NCBI GenBank assembly: GCA_911728435.2
Contig: OU452200.1
Coordinates: forward strand, 32,193,715 to 32,257,714
Direction of reading: 5' to 3'
Length of the DNA stretch: 64,000 nucleotides
Source: Apoderus coryli
Lineage: Eukaryota; Arthropoda; Insecta; Coleoptera; Attelabidae
Position numbers and translations under genes: made by a program. Position 1 is the first letter of the stretch. Each line of letters begins with the position of its first letter. The notes beneath the pieces were generated by a model, which saw only the letters and a list, made by a program, of their open reading frames with translations, was not told the origin of the DNA and did no database searches. Below, piece by piece: positions 18,492-28,928 of this stretch.

Positions 18492-21400
18492 TCCTTCTAC
18501 TTTCTTCCAGATAGGAGAAATTCTGCAGTGGGGTTTGATAACCAATCACTACAGATTTGTTTTAACACGGTAAGTACTTCTAGGATTTCATTAAGTATGC
18601 TTCAGATATTATTAATAAGTATATACTTTTTCTTTAAATAGGGGAGGGAATCAAGGTACGTATTTAAAACTTATATTTATTTATCATTCATTTACTTTTT
18701 TCTTTTTTTTTTTTTTCAGATGTCCAACTTTTTATCCGCTGCCTTTATACTCTATTCAGGCAGGTTTAGGGTTTTTCTCATGATTCTACATGACTCAAGG
18801 ATCACCGATCTTTGCATCAATGTTATGTTTCGCTGATCAATGTCTATTTGTTTCAGAAAGCGTGGCAGGTTTTTCCCAATCAGTCCCGTCACTGATATTA
18901 TAATAGGAACAGTAAGTACCTTGTCCAGTTTATAAATATTCTTAAATTCCGTACAAAGGTCTTGATACTTATTTATTTTTTCTTTCTCTTTATTTAGGAG
19001 GTTGTGGTCAGCCGGGTGAGAAATATCGACGAAGTAAGCAGTCTTATTTTTCCGGTCTACCAGGGTTATGTCAGGACGATTACTTGCGATAGGTCTATCT
19101 GTGATTATTGGGAAATCCCAATAAAGTTTATAATTATCGTTTTGTAAAAACGGGAATGGGTTGTATAGAAAATATTTTTCTTTTTTCTCTATAAGTTTGC
19201 ATTGTACGGCTATTTCCTGATGAATTATTCCTGCTGTTAAATTATGCCTTTTTGTATATTCTGTGGGCGCTAAGCTGCTGCACGCTGAGAGGATATGTTC
19301 CGTTGTTTCTGATTTGGCGAAACACATTCTACACTTATCATTTTCAATTGGAATTTTCTGTATGTATTTTTGGTAGTTTCTGGTGGGCGTTACTCCGTCC
19401 TGTATTGATACCAGAAAACCCTCGGTTTCCGCGAACAATAGTCCATGTTTAAGCCACATGGTTGACAACTCTGCATCTGCCTGAGACAGGGCATACGGAT
19501 ATTTTCCATGCAACGATTTTTCTAGCCATTGTTCTCTTATGTGGTCATTAGTAAGTGTTTCGCGCATGGTGTTATTGCTGAGCTGTAGAGGTGAATAATA
19601 ATCCAGTCGCTTGACTTGACGGTGTAATGGCGATAGGAGAGATTTTCTGTTAAAGTAGGTTTTTAGTAGATTAATTTGTCTATCGCATAGTCGGTGTAGG
19701 TCTAGTAGTCCTCTTCCGCCCACATTTCTTGGTAAGTATAAACGTTCAGTACATGCATGGGGATGGTGGCACCTATATTCTGTTAGCAAAACTCTAATTT
19801 TTCTATTCATTGCTTCAATGCTTGTCTTAGACCACCTGATTATTCCAAAGGAATAAGATAACACTGGCAATGCATACGTATTTATGGCTTTGATTTTGTT
19901 TTTACCAGTTAGTTCTGATCTTAGGATTTTTCTTATTCTATCAACCATTTTTTGTTCCGTGTTTTCTATTATATTTTTTTGATCTAAAACCAATTTTTGG
20001 TTATAGCCGAGGTATTTGTAGTAATCATTGTTTAGGTATCTGAATGTTTCGCTATTTTCTAAATCTTCGTAAGTTTGTAACTTTCCCTTTTGAGCTACTA
20101 ATTTTGCACATTTATCAAAACCCAACCTCATTTTGATGTCAAGACTGAACTTTTGTGTCGTCTCAATAAGTCTGTCTAATTGTTTCTCTGTTGATGCATA
20201 GAGTTTGAGGTCATCTACATAAAATAAATGATTTATTGTATAATCACTATCCTCATACCTCAGTGTATATCCTATTCTAGTGTCTTTTAACATATTTGAG
20301 AGTGGGTTCAGGCACAACACAAACCAAAAAGGGCTTAGGGAATCTCCCTGAAATATGCCACTCTGGATCGGTATTTCATCCGTTACTATATTTGTTTTTT
20401 CCGTTTTAACTACGAGTTTCGTTCTCCAGGTTTTCATTGCTGTGGCTAAAAAATTTATTATATTTGGGCTGATTTTGTAAAGTTTTAGTACATCTATTAA
20501 CCAAGAATGTGGAACACTATCAAAGGCTTTCTGATAATCGATCCATGCCACTGCCATATTTTTGTTTCTCTTTTTAGCATCTTGTGTAACTATAGAGTCG
20601 ATCACCAATTGTTCCTTGCTTCCTAATGTACCATGCCGACAACCCTTTTGCTCTTCAGTTAAGATTCCAGAGTCTTCAATGTGCTTGATTATTTTTTGAC
20701 TTAGAATTGAGGTGATTATTTTATACAAAGTGGGTAGACACGTTATGGGTCGATAGTTTTTTGGGTTAGTTGTATCTCCTTTTTTAGGTATCATTGAGGT
20801 AATTCCTTTCGTTAAAAATTTAGGATGATATGTGTTGTTTGTTAGTAGTTCATTAATTTGTTTTGTAAGCAACTTTGTGATATTTATATTTTTCCACCAA
20901 TAGTTATGAACATGATCCACCCCCGGTGCTTTCCAGTTGTGTGATCTATTTAAAGCGTTCTTAACTTCAGTCTCAGTTATTGGACTAATCTCCATGTCTA
21001 TTAATGTGTCGTATTTCTTTTTTTCCGTTTTAAGCCATGATGCCTTTTGATTGTATTGTTGTTTGGATGCCCATACGTTTTTCCAAAATGTTTGTAGTTG
21101 TTCCTTGTCTGGTCCCTGTTCAATTGGTGGTTCATTATTAAGTTTTTTGTAGAACTCTTTCTCGTTATTCTTAAACAGTTTGTTGTCATTTTTTCGTTTG
21201 TAACTTTTATTGTATCGTCTCAGCCGGTTTCCCAGTGCTGCTATTTGTTGTTTTATTTTTTCTTTAAATGTTTCCTTCTCTTGGTAATTTGAGTGCTGAA
21301 TATTGTTTTTCCTAAAATAGTAATGTATATCGTTAGATAATTTGGTGCTCATGTTACCTCTCTCCCAATCTCGTATCTTTGTTAGCCAACTTCTTAACGT

Positions 21401-22378
21401 TTTTATTTTTTGTTCTATACGTTCTCTCCATTTGGGTTCCTTCTTGGCCTTTTGCTTTTTTCCCAATTTAACTCCCATAGATTCAATAACTGTTTTTGCA
21501 GCGGTGTAGACAAGTGTCTGTGTTTCCTCCAGATTGCTAGTTGGCATATATTTAAGGATTTCCTGGTTTACTATTGATATTAGCTGTTTTGTTTTTTTTG
21601 TTGGTTTTATTTTTGGTAAGCTAAGCCGTTTTTCTGGATCAGAGTTCTTAAAAACCGCGATGTTCTCCTGGAATCTCACTACAACATCATTTACATTCTC
21701 ACCCGCATCCAGATCCACATTCAGTGCAAGGTTATTTTGTATGTTTATTGTTTGCGTATTGCTCTCATTTGTTTGTTCATAAATTATTGTGTTATCAGTT
21801 TCTATACCTTGATCCGTCTCAGACATATTCTGTTTCAATTCCTCTATATCAACAGCAGTAAGCAAATTATGAGTTTTTATTGCATATAGTTGATTTGCTA
21901 GTTGGTTTTCGTTTAAAATTAAATCCGGTCTTATTTTTCTCCATTCTAATAGCATATTTTTTCTAAATCCTCGTTTTTGTGTTTCAAATTGGGTCCCCAG
22001 AAAGTACGCTCTGAAAACGTCCAGATTATCATTTCTGGACCATGTTCTTCTAGCGCCGCGATCAGCCTCGTGAGGGACTTCAACATTTTGTCGGGTCATT
22101 CTCTTATTGTTTTGAGACAGATTCCATTCCTGGGATTCCAATTGTTCTTTGGAGATTATGGTTTCTTGCGTTTGGTTTGTATTTCTAGTATTTATTGTTT
22201 CCTCCCGGGGATTCTTCGCACCCTGTGACCATTGAAGGTCTGCCGGGGACTCAGGGCCATTTTTATTTGAGCTCATCATTATTTGTTTTCTCCTTAAATG
22301 CAGGCTTCTACTGCAGGTTAAAGGGAACCCTAAACCTATTCTTATCCGGGTTTAGACGGATATAAAATTGGTAGGACG

Positions 22379-22379
<1 letters not shown>
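18456..22379 (-). mobile_element. Dong/R4-type LINE family A, copy 3 (5' UTR truncated)
   Basis: Third family A element. The 3' end has a long T-run (minus-strand A tail); the T-run before the CAG at 18719 is shorter than in copies 1 and 2. The 5' end stops at 22379 (GGTAGGACGG followed by TATTATT), about 380 bases short of the 5' end in copies 1 and 2. The ORF is complete. Its neighbours differ from those of copies 1 and 2, so it is an independent insertion. Confidence 0.85.
18752..22279 (-). CDS. Family A reverse transcriptase/restriction-like endonuclease, 1175 aa
   Basis: Intact ORF with the same domains as copy 2: N-terminal basic domain, RT (KAFDSVPH, GIFQGDSLSPFW, YVDD), CRMC knuckle, RPDITLVDRKN endonuclease, C-terminal VTGLIGKNLP. 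One codon is missing near the C-terminus relative to the other copies (RNITLMQ against RNITTLMQ). It shares with copy 1 several residues in which copy 2 differs (SQNNKR, FLATAM, FSLDIKMRLG), and has YEDLEN where the others have YENLEN. The high similarity of all copies points to recent activity of the family. Confidence 0.9.
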   Translation of the reverse strand: MMSSNKNGPESPADLQWSQGAKNPREETINTRNTNQTQETIISKEQLESQEWNLSQNNKRMTRQNVEVPHEADRGARRTWSRNDNLDVFRAYFLGTQFETQKRGFRKNMLLEWRKIRPDLILNENQLANQLYAIKTHNLLTAVDIEELKQNMSETDQGIETDNTIIYEQTNESNTQTINIQNNLALNVDLDAGENVNDVVVRFQENIAVFKNSDPEKRLSLPKIKPTKKTKQLISIVNQEILKYMPTSNLEETQTLVYTAAKTVIESMGVKLGKKQKAKKEPKWRERIEQKIKTLRSWLTKIRDWERGNMSTKLSNDIHYYFRKNNIQHSNYQEKETFKEKIKQQIAALGNRLRRYNKSYKRKNDNKLFKNNEKEFYKKLNNEPPIEQGPDKEQLQTFWKNVWASKQQYNQKASWLKTEKKKYDTLIDMEISPITETEVKNALNRSHNWKAPGVDHVHNYWWKNINITKLLTKQINELLTNNTYHPKFLTKGITSMIPKKGDTTNPKNYRPITCLPTLYKIITSILSQKIIKHIEDSGILTEEQKGCRHGTLGSKEQLVIDSIVTQDAKKRNKNMAVAWIDYQKAFDSVPHSWLIDVLKLYKISPNIINFLATAMKTWRTKLVVKTEKTNIVTDEIPIQSGIFQGDSLSPFWFVLCLNPLSNMLKDTRIGYTLRYEDSDYTINHLFYVDDLKLYASTEKQLDRLIETTQKFSLDIKMRLGFDKCAKLVAQKGKLQTYEDLENSETFRYLNNDYYKYLGYNQKLVLDQKNIIENTEQKMVDRIRKILRSELTGKNKIKAINTYALPVLSYSFGIIRWSKTSIEAMNRKIRVLLTEYRCHHPHACTERLYLPRNVGGRGLLDLHRLCDRQINLLKTYFNRKSLLSPLHRQVKRLDYYSPLQLSNNTMRETLTNDHIREQWLEKSLHGKYPYALSQADAELSTMWLKHGLLFAETEGFLVSIQDGVTPTRNYQKYIQKIPIENDKCRMCFAKSETTEHILSACSSLAPTEYTKRHNLTAGIIHQEIAVQCKLIEKKEKYFLYNPFPFLQNDNYKLYWDFPIITDRPIASNRPDITLVDRKNKTAYFVDISHPADHNLLNKEKEKINKYQDLCTEFKNIYKLDKVLTVPIIISVTGLIGKNLPRFLKQIDIDQRNITLMQRSVILESCRIMRKTLNLPE

Positions 22380-22427
<48 letters not shown>
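22380..22427. repeat. (TTA)n tract, about 16 units
   Basis: Uninterrupted TAT/TTA repeat between the truncated 5' end of A copy 3 and the 3' end of family C. Confidence 0.9.
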
Positions 22428-23160
22428 CATATCTCAGCTTTATCCACTGGTTTATTTCTTATCCACCCGGGAAACTATCCGGTTTCCAAAGGGTGGCTGG
22501 TTTTATGATAATATTTTGCGCACTATATGAGAAGTTCCTAGAATTGCTGTTTTTTGAAGATCTAAAATGGAGTGTTTACCTGGTATTTCGTCTATGAATT
22601 TTTGGAGTGAGCAGGATACAGTGCCAGTAGCACCGAGGACCACGGGCAAGATTTTAGTTTTCGTGTTCCACATTCGCTTTATTTCTATCTCAAGATCCCT
22701 ATATTTCATTATTTTCTCTGTTTCCTTCTTATTAATGTTCTTATCCGTTGGAATAGAAACGTCAATTATATAGCACATTTCGTTTGTTTTAATAATTATA
22801 TCAGGTTTGTTACAGTGTATTGTTCTGTCCGTTATCACAGGTTGGTTCCAAAGAATTGTTGTTCGGCCACACTCTGAACTTGTGACGTCTTTAGGAGCGT
22901 GTTTATACCACTTCTCGGTTTCAAGAGTTACGCCCAGGCTCCTACAAATATTGAAATGCAATTGTGTGCAAACTCTGTCGTGGCGAGATATGTATTCACG
23001 GGCCGCTAAGATGGGACACCCTGAGAGAATATGATCTATAGTCTCGTCATATTGCTTGCACATTCGGCATTTTGCGTTTGTTGTATTCTTAAATATATTT
23101 TTCTTTATGTAATTAGTGGTAAGTGCTTGATCTTGGAGTTTTAAAGAGTTAAAAGACACT
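22428..23160 (-). mobile_element. Dong/R4-type LINE family C, 5'-truncated
   Basis: Longest copy of family C: 3' UTR (22428-22502) and the last 218 codons. It joins a fragment of an unrelated APE-type LINE at about 23160 without a TTA tract, unlike the other junctions. Confidence 0.8.
22503..23159 (-). pseudogene. Family C C-terminal domain: CCHC knuckle and restriction-like endonuclease
   Basis: 218 codons, open to the stop at 22503-22505. Contains the knuckle CRMCKQYDETIDHILSGC (CX2CX7HX4C), the endonuclease block KPDIIIKTNEMCYIIDVS and the conserved C-terminus LPVVLGATGTVSCSL, TAILGTSHIVRKILS. RT is missing, so the first ATG (23159) is only an internal methionine or a junction product. 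In a full element this part cuts the target DNA. Clearly a truncated copy. Confidence 0.8.
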
Positions 23161-23360
23161 TGGTGGTAAATTTTTTGTTGATCTGAATATAAAACCCAGC
23201 ATTCTCAATGCATTCAAAGGAATTTCAGAGATATGGTGATTAAAGTTGCAGTCGCTGTCCACAACAAGGTCCTTATTCAGGGGACACCTATCTAAAATCC
23301 TTTCATTAATATACCAGTCATGCACTATAGGATGAGCACGTCTGTTTGTTAGCATTCAGA
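23160..23360 (-). pseudogene. Fragment of an APE-type LINE (post-RT segment)
   Basis: The minus strand encodes DLVVDSDCNFNHHISEI and ALRMLGFIFRSTKNL, the usual block that follows RT in jockey/CR1-type ORF2 proteins (LGV-D-FN-HI ... LGFI-R). No start or stop can be assigned. It abuts the truncated end of family C. Confidence 0.6.
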
Positions 23361-24537
23361 TAAAGTTTATTTTTCATACACCAATGATGCAAAAGATTTG
23401 CACTTCTCTGCAATCGTCCGAATTGGAAACAATTCGGTACAACTTCAGCAAACAGCAGATAATTCCTAGACATATCAGAACCAATATCGTTCATAAATTT
23501 GGAAAATATTTGAGGCGGGGTGCTTCACTGGTTGCTGTAAATAAATCAGAACGGTAGCCGTTGTACTCGACATACTGTTGCCTAGTAGTTAAATGAGATG
23601 AAAAAAACGAGATTAGGTCTTCATGAAATTTAATGCAGCGCGTCTTATGTTTCAGAAGAGGGTGATCATCGTCAAACTAAAGGAAAATGCACACTGCAAC
23701 GCGTCAGTATTTATTCATTCGGGAAGATGCCTTCTATTACAGCAGCATTTTTAAAGTTGGCGACACAAAACGAATATATAGGTCATTGTTTCCGACGTAC
23801 TTCTGCTATTCTTGCTGCAGATGCAGATGTGGATTTTACATCACTGAAACGCCTAGGATGTTGAGGGTAAAAATATTAATATTTTTACCCTCTTCAAACA
23901 ATAATTAAAAATGTCATCTCTAATAGAAATTCGAATTACTACTGAAAGATTTGTTATGGATAGAGTGTGAATGTCTACCATAATAGAACAATCTATTATT
24001 GCTAAATTTCCTGTATATGCTTCATTAAAATTAATAATATATAAGAATATCAGATGAAAGTAAACTATCTCAATAATTATTAAAAATATAATAATACTCT
24101 CGATTGCAATCATTTTGCTTTACGTAATATGTTTTATTAGACAGTTTAAAAGATAAACTCTGCAACAGTTTATAATCTGAGATTTTAGATGGTTCCGACC
24201 TACCTAGATCTATAATTAGAAACAAAAATAAACTAGACAACTATTACAAAAAGTGAAATGAGGAAAATGTATGTATGTATTTTTTGTTGCTTATTGTATA
24301 AACTATGTAGTCATTTATTAAACAAAATTGTCATATTTAATGGAATAGATTATAGTAATTTATTAATTTATTAGAACATTGTAAAAAACAAATTGTAACT
24401 TTTACAAAATTTATAATATAGTCTAGTTATTTTATCTGCGAAGTATGCGTCAAAAAACATAATATCTATTCTCATTTGAGGCGTAAATGATAAGGTCGTT
24501 CTGTCTGTCGCTATATAAGAAAACGCCGCAAAGGATT
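23361..24537. other. No gene recognised
   Basis: AT-rich sequence without a supportable ORF. It contains a perfect 30-bp palindrome (listed separately). The part up to about 23870 may be decayed element sequence, but I cannot assign it. Confidence 0.4.
23863..23892. repeat. Perfect 30-bp palindrome
   Basis: GAGGGTAAAAATATT followed directly by its reverse complement. It may be the joined ends of a small element or a chance palindrome in AT-rich DNA. Confidence 0.6.
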
Positions 24538-24582
24538 TTGACCAAATTTGATACTTCATCGCCTTGTATCAAATTTGGTCAA
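24538..24582. repeat. Inverted repeat, 17-bp arms
   Basis: TTGACCAAATTTGATAC (24538-24554), an 11-base loop, then the exact reverse complement (24566-24582). The similarity continues more weakly outward. It may be the core of a small MITE. Confidence 0.55.
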
Positions 24583-27473
24583 AGTCCGTTGAAACGTTAG
24601 CTGCTGATTAGATTTTGGGAATCATAGGTTTAGTTTGAGGGTTGTGTTGCTAGACTAAAAATGGATGCATGACGTGATTTTGCAAAAAAAAAACTCGAAA
24701 AACTGTCAACGAACCTCCGTACTCAAGACAAAGCTGTTGGAAACGCCCAAACCAGGCAAAGAAAATAGTGAAAATTCATTGTAATATCTCGAGTCTGCGT
24801 TGCTTAGAGGTAAAAGGATTTTGAGATGAGATTTGTACATGTTTGTAAACAAATATCGCAAGTGATTTGTTAGACACTTCGTACTTTCACTTGTTGAATT
24901 GCTGCTTTGTCATTGCCAAAACACTTCTAACGCGTGCATTGACCTCATCAAAAATTATTATTTCAAATAAAATTACCTACTATTCAGATATAAGTTGACA
25001 TTGAGTCCCAACCAATTTAAAATAAGGAATATTTTTACTATTTATTCAATACGAAAAAACAACACAATTGCCCAAAAAATCTTTGGAGCTTTATTTTTAA
25101 CCTTACATCTTTGAAAATAGTTTGAAAATACATACGAAACGTGCAACAGAACTTGACAAATGATATGTTCCATTTCGCCCTGAATCTCCGTAGTGTTCTT
25201 GGCGCCAATATACAGGGAAATTAAAGTAGAGGGCCACCGTGAGGATCTGGTAAACGTTAACTGTGAGAAGGGTCATTTAAATTTGACAAAATTGTGCAAT
25301 TTTACAATATACTATTACAAGAATAAAAAATCGGTTGGGTCACCCCAAAACTTTCCCGACAAGTCATAATATAATCACAATACTGTGCGGGAAAGTAAAT
25401 ACAAAATTAGAAAAAAAAAACAACAAAAGTTTTTTTATTCTCTACGCATAAATGATAACAGAGATACTTATAGATACAATACTTCTGAATAAATCCAGCG
25501 TCAAATTTACAAATAATACAAGCTTTTCAACTCGAACTGCCCAACATACCATATTGGTCAGTCTTGACCTTTTCACCAAAGTTCTAATTCCAGACACATT
25601 GAACATAATAAGTGACATTATATCAGACTAGATCAGATCAGAGTCATGGGATTTCCAGTTTCTTCATAGCAAACAAATTTCAATAGGGTTATCCAAATTA
25701 AGTGTCCACCATTGGTAATATTCGTAATATTAAAGATACAAAATTGTTTAACTTAAGCATTTAGTAGAAGAATGAAAAAAACAATTGCGCATCGTGTGTT
25801 TTTGAATTTGGGTGAAAAATATGATTAAAAAAAATAAAACAGTTACCCTATGGTCGCCCTCTGATTTGAATTGCTCTGTTAATCAACACCGATCAAAGCT
25901 AATTATGGAAATTATTGACCCAAAAATATATACGTAAATAAATATTTTTATACAAGCGGTCAATGCACTCAATTGCAATCCTCGAGACAATAGTTCAACC
26001 CTAAAAAGAAATTTAGACCGAATGGAATATATCGATACATTTCTTGCGTCTTTAATAATGAAAGAAATAATATATCCATACATTTCTTCCATTTCTATAG
26101 TGACAAAAAGTTGACATTTCTAGCATCCATCGCGTCAAATTAAATATATCCGTTCGAGTAACATAATTGCAGACGGGATACAATTTCAATAATAATAAAA
26201 AAAGTTCAATGAGTCAGTTTTCAATAATAATAAAAACAGTTCCATGACCTTGTTTTGAACTTGCAACCTTACGATTACCAGAGTAAACGTTTACACAATT
26301 GGATAACATAGGTATATCATGGTTGGTTTTTTTAAACAGTCTTTAAATGCAGACGCCCGGAACGTAGATGGTGAGGACGGTAAAAAATCAATATTCGAAT
26401 GCCAAATGTGTCCACAGGTGTTAACTTGTGTCATTTAGAAACAATTCTGCCAGATTTAGTTAATGTCTATAGTATTAAAATAAAAATACGCATACATTAG
26501 GAGTTTTTTTTAGATATAATAATGTTTTAATATTTGTTATATTATTGTGGTAGTTGAGTAAATTAAATTTGTTGGAAAATCAAGTATCTAATCATGTTCC
26601 ATGTGTAAATATATTGCGGAATGTGTGGATTTGTTGAGGAAACTGTGCTGGAATATGTTTATGGGGGAAATGTTCAAATAAAGTGTGGCATCTGCGAATT
26701 TCTCATCTTTTCTTGATAGTTGCCAGAATTTGAATGAAATTATATGGTTTTTTTTCAACAACCAAATTATTTTAGCAAAAATAAAATAAGGTTGGAGAAA
26801 TTGAGTATATGTTTATATAAGCATCTGCAGGTCTGACGGATATAAATAGATTTTTGGATTAATTACGCTATTGCGGAAATAATAAGTACTTACGAGGTGT
26901 AGGATAGAGATAATTTCAAAGACATTCTAGCAGCAGAGCATTGTAACTTGGTATGTTGTTTAAGAGAGTAGATTCCATACGAATAATACACAAATCTGTT
27001 TTCTTGTCTAGTGGCTTTACTTTAATGAAAAAAGTGATGATTTGGGAACTATTTTAAAAATGTTTCCCTTCAAAGAAGCCTCAACAAAAGTAAACGTTGC
27101 ATTGCGCTGACTATTATTATTATTTTAAATAGTTAAACGTATGTTAAAACACATTGAATATTTTACACTTGCTTTGATTGTCAGAAATCCGCGCCTAGGT
27201 TTTTCCCTTTTTTTCGTTGAGGATTAGAGTGAATAAGATAGCTAGCGTTTTATTATAGTTAATAATTACATATACATATTCAGAATAAAAAACGGGAGGG
27301 GCCGCCTACCAAGGGGTGCCTATGATTTATTGACAAGAATCAATAACGAATAACGCACTAATCTCCTGACTGTTTTCGGTTGATTCTCATAAAAATTTGC
27401 TATATTTTACAAAACTTTGCCTGCAGCCTGTGTGTACAAACTTTTTATAATAATATAATAATAATAATAATTA
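24583..27473. other. No gene recognised; AT-rich spacer
   Basis: No ORF of interest on either strand. There is a short direct repeat of about 30 bp at 26184-26248 (TTTCAATAATAATAAA twice, period 35) and a weak tRNA-like SINE head at 26240-26310; otherwise I see nothing. Confidence 0.4.
26240..26310 (-). mobile_element. Degenerate tRNA-derived SINE head (weak)
   Basis: The minus strand reads CTCTGGTAATCGTAAGGTT and then GCAAGTTCAAAAC, which follows the layout of the anticodon and T arms of a tRNA and resembles the better example at 28495-28580. Degenerate; no cloverleaf can be drawn. Confidence 0.25.
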
Positions 27474-27680
27474 TTATAGTGAGAAAATAATGGGTTTTAG
27501 GTCTTTTGTAAAAGAAACTAATGTATTTTAAGCCAACGTTTCGACAATCTTTATTGTCATCCTCAGGGCACAAATCATTCTTGTGCCCTGAGGATGACAA
27601 TAAAGATTGTCGAAACGTTGGCTTAAAATACATTAGTTTCTTTTACAAAAGACCTAAAACCCATTATTTTCTCACTATAA
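27474..27680. mobile_element. Foldback element: perfect palindrome with 100-bp arms
   Basis: Left arm 27474-27573 and right arm 27581-27680 are exact reverse complements over all 100 bases, with a 7-base loop (ATCATTC). ATA/TAA-rich sequence flanks both ends. Both arms carry, near the loop, CCTGAGGATGACAAT...ATTGTCGAAACGTTGG, also found in variant form in the foldback at 61.8-62.2 kb. No coding capacity. Likely a hairpin MITE or a recent inverted duplication. Confidence 0.85.
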
Positions 27681-28494
27681 CAATAATAGAGGTCGTAAAA
27701 ATTGAAAATAATAATAATAATATTTATTTCAGTTAAATAATGTACATTCTCACTTACATTTGAAAATAACAAAATAAATATTAAAGTGAAATTATTTTCT
27801 TTTGTTTACAATAATACTTGTCAGTAAATATTCATATCATATTAATATATAATGAGTCACATTTGCAAAAGGTTCTAGCGAAAGTTGTCCGCAGATATGA
27901 TCACATAGACCTTATATTCCCTAGAATATAGGGTTATTATGACAATCAGAGTTTTTATAATGATAGTACCTTTATTCTTCGTTATTTATTTTCACACTCA
28001 TTTTTTACTACCTTGAATAAAATAAAAACAAAAAAAAAACACGAGAAACTGAAAACCCAAAATAAAATGTATAAACCCCAGACAAAAATCAAAACAAACT
28101 TTCCTTTTGTTTATACAAACAAAACAAAATACTCCCCTTTACATCAGCACCCATTAGCCATGCATCCCTACAAACAAGAGGTTCTCTTATCTTAATAACT
28201 GTGGGTTATTCCGCACTAGCCATATTTTCCCTGTTCAAAATTTCTTGACATAATTTCACCTTTTAATGTTAAAAATATTTGGGAGACTTTGCTGTTTAGA
28301 TGTACCTGCGAATCGAAAGAAATTTTAACACGATTATTATATTTACAACAAGTGAACAGTGAACAGCGAAAATTTTACGCTCTGGTGGAAATAATTATAT
28401 ATAATTCCTACTAAAAACTCATTAGATATAGATAGTTTTCCTCATATTAGATAAAATATATATAAATTAATAATTATAACATCCTAAAAATTAA
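27681..28494. other. No gene recognised
   Basis: AT-rich, with A-rich stretches near 28013-28090. Nothing further can be supported. Confidence 0.4.
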
Positions 28495-28580
28495 CCCAAC
28501 GAGCAGGGATCGAACCCTCAACCTCCCGATTACAGAGCCCACACGCTACACGCTAGCCTACACTCTGTCGACATCTGCTA
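28495..28580 (-). mobile_element. tRNA-derived SINE-like sequence
   Basis: On the minus strand: TAGCGTGTAGCGTGTGGG (A-box-like), CTCTGTAATCGGGAGG (anticodon-arm-like) and GAGGGTTCGATCCCTGC, a good B box with a T arm of paired GAGGG/CCCTG type. The acceptor ends do not pair, so it is not a functional tRNA. SINE heads in insects are commonly of this kind. Could also be a decayed tRNA pseudogene. Confidence 0.5.
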
Positions 28581-28796
28581 TGCGAATTACCACGAGAACA
28601 TATATTTATTTTTTCCAATTAATGGCACAGCATTAAGTGCATAGGTAATGTAATATTTATGCATTCTGCGTATCTTATGCCATTACCGCTCCACGTAGAG
28701 CTACTTGTATGGGAAACGGAAAAATCCCTGCGAATACGATATTAATGACTATTAGAGTTGTGCGTAGGCAATATCAGATATTCATATAAATGAAAT

Positions 28797-28928
28797 AGTA
28801 TATTGTGCAACCAACATGAAATGACATATATTTCCTACGAGTATGATCGTTTGCAGCATGAGCCGCAGGCGAGTGCTGCAAATCATACGAGTAGGAAATG
28901 GTCATTTCATGTGAGTTTCACACTATAC
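28797..28928. repeat. Imperfect hairpin, arms about 40-60 bp
   Basis: CATGAAATGAC...TTTCCTACGAGTATGAT...TTTGCAGCA (28815-28858) is repeated in reverse at 28874-28911, with a 15-base GC-rich loop. Weaker pairing continues outward (TATATTGTGCAAC against GTTTCACACTATA). The right end meets the MITE that begins at 28929. Confidence 0.6.

Noticed and set aside
5254..22379. R2/R4-type insertion in ribosomal DNA
   Set aside because: The proteins fit that superfamily, but no rRNA sequence is recognisable around the elements; the flanks are TTA repeats.
4600..23160. CRISPR-like array or satellite because of regular repeats
   Set aside because: The repeats are kilobase-size retrotransposons and trinucleotide tracts in eukaryotic DNA; there is no short repeat-spacer pattern.
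28013..28195. 60-codon Lys-rich ORF
   Set aside because: It is an A-rich low-complexity stretch; composition explains the open frame.
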